Shown here piece after piece: positions 1 through 5,187 of a stretch of DNA of 5,187 nucleotides. Under the pieces are notes generated by a model. The model was not told where the DNA came from. It saw nothing but the letters and a program-made list of their open reading frames with translations, and did not search any database. The stretch is taken from contig CANNLO010000352.1 of the NCBI GenBank assembly GCA_947505055.1, positions 1 through 5,187 on the forward strand, read 5' to 3'. The translations under genes and the position numbers were made by a program. The DNA is from Methylococcaceae bacterium. Its GTDB lineage: Bacteria > Pseudomonadota > Gammaproteobacteria > Methylococcales > Methylomonadaceae. Numbering within the stretch: position 1 is the first letter of the stretch; each line of letters opens with the position of its first letter.

Positions 1-2
1 CG

Positions 3-200
3 CATCATTTATACGGACGCGACTTACTGAACCGGTTCAAGTGCTCGGAAAAAGGATTAAATGCACTGGTCGTGGAGGAGACTGATCCTTGTACTGGTGT
101 ACGGGAGGTTGTGCATCTTTTTATGAAAGATGCTGGCGATGCAATGCGAATCCGTGCATGGCTTTCTGCTTGGAGTCCATCTATAAAGGTAAATTCATGA
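3..200 (+). CDS. C-terminal end of a SAM-dependent methyltransferase, cut by the left window edge
   Basis: An open frame enters the window and ends at TGA 198-200, leaving 65 residues that begin HHLYGRDLLNRF and include DPCTGVREVVHLF and DAMRIRAWLSAW. Residues 1-58 align without gaps to residues 394-451 of the double methyltransferase at 3012-4388; I count 38 of 58 identical by hand. It is therefore the C-terminal tail of a second member of that family. The tail follows the second methyltransferase-like domain and has no catalytic motif of its own, so the function is assigned only through the paralogue. Its stop overlaps the ATG at 197 of the next gene (ATGA), which suggests an operon with translational coupling. 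The ATG at position 89 lies in another frame and is not the start of a gene. Confidence 0.88.
   Translation, partial: HHLYGRDLLNRFKCSEKGLNALVVEETDPCTGVREVVHLFMKDAGDAMRIRAWLSAWSPSIKVNS
185..189 (+). promoter_or_regulatory. Ribosome binding site of the second methyltransferase gene
   Basis: AAAGG lies 7 nt before the ATG at 197-199, inside the last codons of the preceding gene. It decides the start: the same frame opens further upstream at 89, but that stretch overlaps real coding sequence in another frame and gives an implausible cysteine-rich peptide. Confidence 0.55.
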
Positions 201-1193
201 TGGTTGACTTAGAACAGGCCGCCCGTCACTGGTCGGCTCCGCCAAAAATGGCAAACCGTACTCGATGTTGGCAATTGCCAACGATTGTAAAACACATCAA
301 TAAAAATTTTTGTGGGGTTCCCGCCATGGGTACGGATGGTGGGGATATCGAACTGCTTAGATCTATTTCAGAAGGACCATTGAGAAGAGCCGTCTCAATT
401 GGGTGCGGCAACGCATTTCACGAAATTAAAATATTACAAGCTTGAATAGTTCAGCACTTTGATTTATATGAGATTGCGACAGAACGCATAAAACAAATTG
501 AAGAAGGCGCTAAGCGAGCTGGTGTGATTGATCAAATAACAATTAGAACAGGCGATCCATTTGGTCTTGAATTGTCAGCGCAGCTTAAACAGTATGATTT
601 GGTTTACTGGAAGGATGCTCTCCATCATATGATTTCAGCGCGGATCGCAGTGGAATGGAGTGACTCCGTTTTGTTGAAGGGAGGGATATTTTATATGAAT
701 GATTTTGTCGGGCCGACTTATATGCAATATTCGGATCGACAATTGGACATGGCAGAAAAAATTCGCTTGGCACTCCCTGAACGTTACTTAATAGACCCGA
801 ACGATACATCGAAAATATTACCGAATCGCCGTAGTCGCCAGACCCTTCTGAATGCGTTGACAGTGGTAATATAATTTAATCGATAATGGGTGTTTTTCCT
901 TCGGCTAAAATAATACCGACAGGAGGCATGGCTTATATGCTGGTGCTGAGTGATGTCTTGGCTAATATTGACGAAATAGCTGATGAGGCTCTGCTATCAA
1001 CATTGATGGTAAGCGACGATTTTTGTACGGAAGCAAACGAATATCTATACGCGGTTTTGCGTATGCTAAAAAATACAACCCTAATAGTTTCAACATGAGC
1101 CACTTAGCCACTAATGATTATCTAACAGAACCTTTATGGGTAGATGAGAGAGACGCACTTATCAAATTAGAAGAAAAAGTGCTAGGAGGTGAA
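197..1193 (+). pseudogene. Broken class I SAM-dependent methyltransferase (two stops, two frameshifts)
   Basis: Three open pieces join into one methyltransferase-like protein. Piece 1 (197-442) carries NRTRCWQLPTIVKHIN and the SAM-binding motif I, SIGCGNAFHEIKIL. An in-frame TGA at 443-445 replaces what is probably a Gly codon; the same frame continues through IVQHFDLYEIATERI (acidic end of beta-2) and YDLVYWKDALHHM to LIDPNDTSKILPNRR. Near 838 one base is missing, and the frame shifts to PDPSECVDSGNII, followed by a TAA at 877-879 (probably once CAA) and then FPSAKIIPTGGMAYML. In the T-run 1055-1058 another base is missing, after which FAYAKKYNPNSFN reads in the frame of the next gene. The restored product is about 300 residues or more. 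The right boundary is uncertain because no stop separates it from the next gene in that frame. Sequencing error could explain the two homopolymer deletions, but less easily the two substitution-type stops. Confidence 0.85.
1184..1192 (+). promoter_or_regulatory. Strong Shine-Dalgarno before GTG 1194
   Basis: AGGAGGTGA matches the anti-Shine-Dalgarno end of 16S rRNA over nine bases and sits just before GTG 1194-1196. The gap from AGGAGG to the start is 4 nt, shorter than the usual 5-9. It is the only strong ribosome site near the beginning of the third methyltransferase, and it supports GTG 1194 over ATG 1095 or ATG 1227, neither of which has one. It could also be chance, since the same bases encode Leu-Gly-Gly-Glu in the continuous frame. 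Confidence 0.5.
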
Positions 1194-2645
1194 GTGAACG
1201 AAAAAGATTCACTAAATGAAGATGCCATGGAAATGCCTCTAACCAAAGTTACCAAGGGCGATATCATTAACCGTCTGATTAAGCAATTCGGGTTAACCAG
1301 TTATTTCGAATACAACAAATTTGATGGTGCCAGTTATTATGATGAGATTGTTTGTCAGAAAAAAACCATTGCCTACCTGCCTGAAAACTCCTTTCTTGAT
1401 GCGGATAATATTCAACGTTTGCTAAATATCGCAAAAGATGTACAGATGGAGCAGATCATGACGTTGGATCAACTGATTGAATGTTACGGCAGCGAAAAAT
1501 TTGATTTAATATTTTTTGATCCCGTACATATTCGGCCTGGAGTCGATCAAGCCTTGCAATGCTTACCACGGCTACTCAATCCAGGCGGTTTTCTGGTGGT
1601 GCATGATTGCAATCCGGAGTTAGAAGCTTTGACTACCAAGGTACGCCGATCTGGCTCCTGGGTAGGTGAAACCTACAAAGCTATGACTCTGTTTCGCCAC
1701 CATAATCGCACCCAGAGCGTGACGGTGGCAGAGGATCATGGTGTTGGCATTATTTATAATCAGGGCTTGAGGCTCGACTATGACCTCGATTTTGATATTG
1801 ATTATTATGACTTTGCCGCCAATCGTGAATCGTATATTGGCTTGATGACTTTTCAGGCATTTCTTGATCGCACTGCCAATGGCGATGTCGGTAAGTTACT
1901 GGCACTGGACGCAACATCTGTTTCTGAGCCAGTGTATTTTTATGCGCTGGCGAGCACTACTGACAAAGTGCTGCCGCACGGAGTGTCAAGTATTGGCCAA
2001 AAAATTGTTGAGAGCCAACTGTTCTGGTGTCAAGCGGATAACACTTTTGCCGAGAGTAATTCCGTCATTAACAAGCTCTGGCTGAATGGTCAATCACAGA
2101 CCTTGCGTTTTACCCTGCCTGAGGGGACTGGTAACCTGATGTGCTTACGTTTTGATGTTTTCGATTGTCCGGGGACGGCCACTCTGGAAGCTGTGCGAGT
2201 GTTTCAACCTGGGCGACAATTGATCTGGGAGTGGCAACAACACAATGAAGACATTAGCTGGTTAAGTGATCCGCGCAATCTTGCCCTGCACCAGATACCC
2301 GGTACTTTGTTACTGATTGCTGACAGTAAAGATCCCAGAGTGTTACTCGATTTGCCGGAATCGATTCTAGCAGACTTGGGGCCTGGTTGTATGCTGGAGA
2401 TACAGATATCGCCACAAACACCGATTCAGCATGCACTATGGAATCAGTTAACAGACTGTCAGCAAAGACTGGTTGTTGCGCGAGATGAAAATCAGCAATT
2501 GCAACAGCGCCTACAACTGCTCGAAAACAAGATTGGATTGCAACAGCAAGCCTTGCCTCTGAATGCCGATAAGCCAAGAGTAACGGCGCAAGCCGATATA
2601 GAGGGGATGAAAGGAATGGCTTTTCTTGACTGCCTTAGAGACTGA
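1194..2645 (+). CDS. SAM-dependent methyltransferase with C-terminal coiled coil
   Basis: From GTG 1194 the product is 483 residues. Residues about 22-190 look like a class I methyltransferase (Methyltransf_24-like): YFEYNKFDG (37-45) stands where motif I would be, FDLIFFDPVH (103-112) is the beta-4 strand, and NPGGFLVVHDCNP (129-141) is the beta-5 region, followed by SWVGETYKA. A classical GxGxG is absent, so SAM binding is inferred from the overall pattern. Residues about 265-410 are a beta-rich region with LFWCQADNTFAES and TLRFTLPEG, resembling segments seen in polysaccharide-modifying proteins. Residues about 413-455 are a Gln/Leu-rich coiled coil (DENQQLQQRLQLLENK). No signal peptide or membrane segment is visible, so it is probably cytoplasmic. 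The frame is open upstream to 1023, and ATG 1095 is an alternative start (516 residues) without a ribosome site. Relatives may be longer; the abrupt end could be a truncation. Confidence 0.8.
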   Translation: MNEKDSLNEDAMEMPLTKVTKGDIINRLIKQFGLTSYFEYNKFDGASYYDEIVCQKKTIAYLPENSFLDADNIQRLLNIAKDVQMEQIMTLDQLIECYGSEKFDLIFFDPVHIRPGVDQALQCLPRLLNPGGFLVVHDCNPELEALTTKVRRSGSWVGETYKAMTLFRHHNRTQSVTVAEDHGVGIIYNQGLRLDYDLDFDIDYYDFAANRESYIGLMTFQAFLDRTANGDVGKLLALDATSVSEPVYFYALASTTDKVLPHGVSSIGQKIVESQLFWCQADNTFAESNSVINKLWLNGQSQTLRFTLPEGTGNLMCLRFDVFDCPGTATLEAVRVFQPGRQLIWEWQQHNEDISWLSDPRNLALHQIPGTLLLIADSKDPRVLLDLPESILADLGPGCMLEIQISPQTPIQHALWNQLTDCQQRLVVARDENQQLQQRLQLLENKIGLQQQALPLNADKPRVTAQADIEGMKGMAFLDCLRD

Positions 2646-2688
2646 AATCGCTTGGCAATACTATAGAGTTAAGGAAAGTTTATGGAAT

Positions 2689-2710
2689 AACTTGAGCAAG
2701 TTTTATTTTT
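2689..2710 (+). terminator. Weak Rho-independent terminator candidate after the coiled-coil methyltransferase
   Basis: AACTT and AAGTT pair around the loop GAGC (2689-2702), followed directly by the T-rich run TTTTATTTTT (2701-2710). The position, 43 bases after the stop of the upstream gene, is right for a terminator. The stem is only 5-6 base pairs and AT-rich, so it may be inefficient or accidental. Confidence 0.35.
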
Positions 2711-2729
2711 AAACCATGAAGAACAAAAA

Positions 2730-2761
2730 CATAAAGAGTTTAAATTTTCATGCTCTTTATG
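2730..2761. repeat. Inverted repeat with perfect 9-bp arms
   Basis: CATAAAGAG (2730-2738) and CTCTTTATG (2753-2761) are exact reverse complements separated by 14 bases. There is no T-tract on either side that would make it a standard terminator. It could be a transcript hairpin or a protein-binding site in the gap before the downstream operon; the sequence does not decide. Confidence 0.5.
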
Positions 2762-2938
2762 GTAACGGTCTAAATTAATTTATAGTGGGTTTCTAGGCAA
2801 CGATTTGTGGCGGCATGCAAAGGTAAGGCTTAATAGGTTGGCTTCAATTGGGCATTTGCATATGAGTATTATGTAAGTTCGACCTTCATCTTAAGACCAA
2901 TAAATTGTTTTTAAAAGTTTTTTGGTGTTCTTGCTGTT

Positions 2939-2968
2939 TTGATTAAAAGATTGCAAATATTTTTTATA
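2939..2968 (+). promoter_or_regulatory. Possible sigma-70-type promoter for the 3012 operon
   Basis: TTGATT (2939-2944) and TTTATA (2963-2968) are separated by 18 bases, about 45 bases before the ATG at 3012. In such AT-rich DNA similar matches arise by chance. The 366-base gap and the terminator-like hairpin upstream make a promoter somewhere in this region likely, but this exact placement is tentative. Confidence 0.28.
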
Positions 2969-3011
2969 TATTGCGTTTAACCTTAAGTACCCGATAGAAA
3001 GCGGAAATAAT

Positions 3012-4388
3012 ATGCATCAAAGTGCTAAAGCAGTTGGGAATTTGTTTTTCCAATCTTACGAACTTATCAAGAAGACAGAACTATCAATCCTTGATGTAGG
3101 ATCGATGGATATTAATGGTTCACTACGAACAGTTATCCCAACGGGCGCCAAATACCTTGGAGTGGATGTTGCTGCCGGACCTGGAGTTGATCTGGTTTTA
3201 GACGATCCCTGCCAATTCCCTCTTGATTCGGATAGCTTTGACGTGGTTATCTCCTCCTCGTGTTTTGAGCACAATCCTTTTTTTTGGCTGACATTTCTAG
3301 AAGTCAGCCGCGTTCTAAAAAAAGGAGGACTCTTTTATTTGAATGTGCCATCCAACGGATTTTATCATCGCTACCCCAGTGATTACTGGCGGTTTTATCC
3401 CGATGCGGGTAAGTCGCTGGAGGCGTGGGCGCTTCGGAATGGCATGGTCATGCAGCTAATGGAATCTTTCATTATGCCTCAATTTGAAGGTGAACTCTGG
3501 AACGATTTTGTGGCTGTCTTTTGCAAGGGCGATAGGTCGGTGCAACTACCCCCGACGCCTTTGCATCGACTATTTAGCAAGGTGACAAATATTTGGATAC
3601 GGGATAAGGTTTATCCTATTAACGAAAACAAGTTGCCAGAAGATAGACGTCGTCTGGCAGAAGCTGAATATGGAATGAAACGAATGATGGGTAGTTTGGA
3701 GCAAGAATCAATGTCGGATCAATTATCACCCACTTGCAATCTTTGTGGGGGGAAAGAGTTTGGACCGGGTCCAAACGGGCGTATGTCGGATAGTGGCATG
3801 GCTCCCTGTTGCCGTAAGTGTGGAGCACTGGAACGACAGCGGATTTTACGGCGTGTTTTCCAAGCGTTACCGATTGGTTTTCTGGATTGGCGGCGCGGCC
3901 TGCAATTCAGTCCTGACACAAGCATAGACGCGCGTTGGTTCATGAACTATGAAGTATCGGTATATGGGGGCGAGAATAGCTTGGATATTCAAGAGATCAA
4001 TCGGAAAGATGACAGCTACGATTTTGTCACGCTCAATCATGTGTTGGAGTTTATCCCCGATGACCGTAAAGCTTTTAATGAACTGGTTCGGGTGCTGTCA
4101 CCACGGGGCATTTTGCAGATCTGTTTTTCGGCACCGATGTCGCGGGAAATATCACAGGATTTCGACATACCTTTTGGCCCGCATGAGGCTTGGCATCTCT
4201 ATGGACGAGACTTGGCAAAGCGGTTCGGTTGCAATGCTCTAGGCTTGACAGTTTTGGCTATTGAAGAAGCCGATCCTTGTACAGGTACCCGGGAGATAGT
4301 GCATTTGTTTCTCAAGGCTCCGAGCGATGCAATGCGGATCCGAGGTTGGCTTTCGGCTTGTAGTAGTACTGCGTGTGTACAGCCATGA
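3012..4388 (+). CDS. Double SAM-methyltransferase-like protein with central zinc-ribbon-like segment
   Basis: The product has 458 residues. Residues about 25-170 form a Methyltransf_11-like domain: LDVGSMDINGS (27-37) is motif I, YLGVDVAAGPGVDLV (48-62) holds the beta-2 acidic residue, FDVVISSSCFEHN (76-88) is the beta-4 region and RVLKKGGLFYLNVPS (100-114) the beta-5 region. A segment with C242-x2-C245 and C267-x2-C270 follows, resembling a zinc ribbon. Residues about 295-440 form a second methyltransferase-like domain, with YDFVTLNHVLEFIPDD (336-351) and RVLSPRGILQICFS (360-373); its motif I position (LQFSPD, 297-302) is degenerate, so this half may be inactive or bind another ligand. Only a weak ribosome site (AAGCGGA, 2999-3005) precedes the ATG. 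The C-terminal 58 residues have a paralogue at 3-176. The next gene begins 24 bases downstream, so they are probably cotranscribed. Substrate unknown; sugar methylation is inferred from context. Confidence 0.85.
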   Translation: MHQSAKAVGNLFFQSYELIKKTELSILDVGSMDINGSLRTVIPTGAKYLGVDVAAGPGVDLVLDDPCQFPLDSDSFDVVISSSCFEHNPFFWLTFLEVSRVLKKGGLFYLNVPSNGFYHRYPSDYWRFYPDAGKSLEAWALRNGMVMQLMESFIMPQFEGELWNDFVAVFCKGDRSVQLPPTPLHRLFSKVTNIWIRDKVYPINENKLPEDRRRLAEAEYGMKRMMGSLEQESMSDQLSPTCNLCGGKEFGPGPNGRMSDSGMAPCCRKCGALERQRILRRVFQALPIGFLDWRRGLQFSPDTSIDARWFMNYEVSVYGGENSLDIQEINRKDDSYDFVTLNHVLEFIPDDRKAFNELVRVLSPRGILQICFSAPMSREISQDFDIPFGPHEAWHLYGRDLAKRFGCNALGLTVLAIEEADPCTGTREIVHLFLKAPSDAMRIRGWLSACSSTACVQP

Positions 4389-4412
4389 ATTCTTGTCTGG
4401 GTTTAAACTGAT

Positions 4413-5066
4413 ATGGCGACGACAAGTATAGTTGATATGTTCATACCCTTGAGAGAAGAACTGGGTCTTTGGCAGGCCGAAGGACGTATTTGCACGCTGT
4501 GGTGGCGGGATGATGATCTGGTAGTCGTGTCACCAGAATTGCATCGTATGCGGCAAGTGTCGGAAAAATTTTTCGTGCCTGTCCTTGTCGCGGTGATTCC
4601 TAGTTTGATGGATAAAGAATTAGCAAATGCGACTAAAGGCATGCATACATTTGTTTTCTGTCAGCATGGTTTCGCTCATGAGAATCATGCTCCAGTCGGA
4701 TTACCGAATAGCGAATTTCCACAAGACTGGGCGGTGGAGTTAATTGAGCAAGATCTAGCATCTGGCCGTTCAATGTTGGTTGAGCAGTTTGGCGAGAGGT
4801 TCTTCCCAATATTCGTTCCACCTTGGAATGCATTTCGCGAAGACAAAATTGACATCCTTCATGTTCTAGGTTATTTGGGGATATCTCAGTATGGGCCTCG
4901 TTCAACCGGAGTGGTCAGTCAATTTGTGCGCGTAAACACACACGTCGATATTGTTGACTGGGCGGTTGCGCCAGTCTTCCCTGAATCACGTGGCGGTTTT
5001 CTGGTAGATCGTTTAACAGATGTTTTGCGCCGTCGAAGGCTAGTACAACAAACCGGAAGTTCGTGA
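4413..5066 (+). CDS. Polysaccharide-deacetylase-like protein, C-terminus cut by IS630 insertion
   Basis: The 217-residue product resembles the NodB-type carbohydrate deacetylase fold. LWWRDDD (29-35) carries the Asp pair expected at the first metal/catalytic motif, FCQHGFAHENH (82-92) carries the two His of the H-x3-H metal motif (H85, H89), VPPWNAF (135-141) matches the third motif, and NTHVDIVDW (175-183) is a later conserved block. Such an enzyme would remove N- or O-acetyl groups from a sugar, using a metal ion. No signal peptide is visible, suggesting a cytoplasmic substrate such as a lipid- or nucleotide-linked glycan. The end is abnormal: after LRRRR (205-209) the residues LVQQTGSS appear to come from the end of the inserted IS, and the His-containing C-terminal block usual in the family is missing. 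The gene is therefore probably truncated and perhaps inactive. It is in the same frame as the preceding gene, 24 bases downstream, with no clear ribosome site, so translation may be coupled. Confidence 0.78.
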   Translation: MATTSIVDMFIPLREELGLWQAEGRICTLWWRDDDLVVVSPELHRMRQVSEKFFVPVLVAVIPSLMDKELANATKGMHTFVFCQHGFAHENHAPVGLPNSEFPQDWAVELIEQDLASGRSMLVEQFGERFFPIFVPPWNAFREDKIDILHVLGYLGISQYGPRSTGVVSQFVRVNTHVDIVDWAVAPVFPESRGGFLVDRLTDVLRRRRLVQQTGSS

Positions 5067-5187
5067 TCAAATTCAGGCAACCATAACTTTGCCTTGATAA
5101 GTCCACTTAAACGGCTTAGCCATCGTGTTGTTAAAATAATCAATGAACGCCATGATTTTTGTTTTCAATTCTTCGGTGCTTTTAAAA
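5041..5187 (-). mobile_element. End of an IS630-family insertion sequence
   Basis: The transposase tail on the minus strand and the abrupt loss of deacetylase homology place an IS end between about 5036 and 5072. IS630/Tc1-type elements insert at TA and duplicate it; the TA at 5041-5042 is the best candidate, leaving about 30 bases (5043-5072) as terminal sequence with AAACCGGAAGTTCGTGATC. The other end is outside the window, so neither the inverted repeat nor the target duplication can be confirmed. Confidence 0.65.
5073..5187 (-). CDS. IS630-family transposase, C-terminal 37 residues only
   Basis: Read on the minus strand, an open frame enters from the right edge and ends at the TGA complementary to 5073-5075. 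It gives 37 residues with FKSTEELKTKIMAFIDYFN followed by TMAKPFKWTYQGK. This pattern, a short helix then a ..KPFKWTY.. block just before the stop, is typical of the C-terminus of IS630-family DDE transposases. The catalytic residues lie outside the window. It runs opposite to the methyltransferase and deacetylase genes. The ending is intact, so nothing here indicates that the transposase itself is broken. Confidence 0.82.
   Translation of the reverse strand, partial: FKSTEELKTKIMAFIDYFNNTMAKPFKWTYQGKVMVA

Larger units (their letters stand above)
2646..3011. other. AT-rich intergenic gap between the two methyltransferase groups
   Basis: These 366 bases contain no convincing gene on either strand. 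They are clearly richer in A and T than the genes on both sides. They hold a weak terminator-like hairpin (2689-2710), a 9-bp inverted repeat (2730-2761) and a possible promoter (2939-2968), listed separately. The first 67 bases read as a plausible peptide in another frame (2611-2712), discussed in the findings. Confidence 0.7.

Noticed and set aside
443..445. TGA read as selenocysteine or tryptophan
   Set aside because: The surrounding sequence points to a Gly in this position, and the same gene has a TAA and two frameshifts, so ordinary decay or error is simpler.
886..1098. Separate small gene starting at ATG 886
   Set aside because: Its sequence continues the broken methyltransferase; the ATG follows an in-frame TAA and has no ribosome site.
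2254..2577. Minus-strand open frame of 107 codons
   Set aside because: It lies wholly inside the intact coiled-coil methyltransferase, and its peptide shows no recognisable motif; it is a shadow frame.
3317..3328. A7 followed by GGAGG as a programmed frameshift signal
   Set aside because: In known cases such as dnaX the Shine-Dalgarno lies upstream of the A-run, not after it, and the main frame continues normally.
3949..4242. Plus-strand open frame of 97 codons inside the double methyltransferase
   Set aside because: It is an out-of-frame shadow; the conserved methyltransferase motifs are in the main frame.
4633..4905. Minus-strand open frame of 90 codons opposite the deacetylase
   Set aside because: The plus strand carries clear deacetylase motifs here, and the antisense peptide matches nothing I recognise.

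Overview
The window is about 44-46% GC by eye and most likely comes from a Gram-negative, probably gammaproteobacterial, genome; that assignment is a weak inference from protein style and an IS630-type transposase. It is a piece of a glycan- or surface-polysaccharide-modification locus: a run of co-directional (+) genes for class I SAM-dependent methyltransferases plus a polysaccharide-deacetylase-like protein, cut at the right edge by an insertion sequence on the minus strand.

Layout. (1) Positions 3-200 hold the last 65 codons of a methyltransferase whose paralogue lies intact at 3012-4388. (2) A second methyltransferase starts at 197 with an ATGA overlap, but is broken by an in-frame TGA (443), a 1-nt deletion near 838, an in-frame TAA (877) and a 1-nt deletion in a T-run near 1055-1058. 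(3) From about 1194 (GTG after a strong Shine-Dalgarno) to 2645 runs an intact third methyltransferase, with a C-terminal beta-rich region and a glutamine-rich coiled coil. If the two lost bases are restored, 197-2645 becomes one frame of 817 codons, so (2) and (3) may once have been a fusion. (4) Positions 2646-3011 are an AT-rich gap with a weak terminator-like hairpin, a 9-bp inverted repeat and a possible promoter. (5) Positions 3012-4388 encode a 458-residue protein with two methyltransferase-like domains separated by a four-cysteine zinc-ribbon-like segment. (6) Positions 4413-5066 encode a polysaccharide-deacetylase-like protein lacking its usual C-terminus. (7) From about 5041 to the window end is one end of an IS630-family element, with the last 37 residues of its transposase on the minus strand (stop at 5073-5075).

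How it fits together. Repeated methyltransferase modules, a coiled-coil protein and a deacetylase-like protein are the sort of set found in O-antigen, capsule or flagellin-glycan clusters, where they would add methyl groups to sugars and remove acetyl groups. The actual substrate cannot be read from this sequence. The locus appears to be decaying or re-assorting: one gene has four lesions, a related gene exists in two copies, and an IS has clipped the last gene. No RNA gene, CRISPR array or clearly new system was seen.
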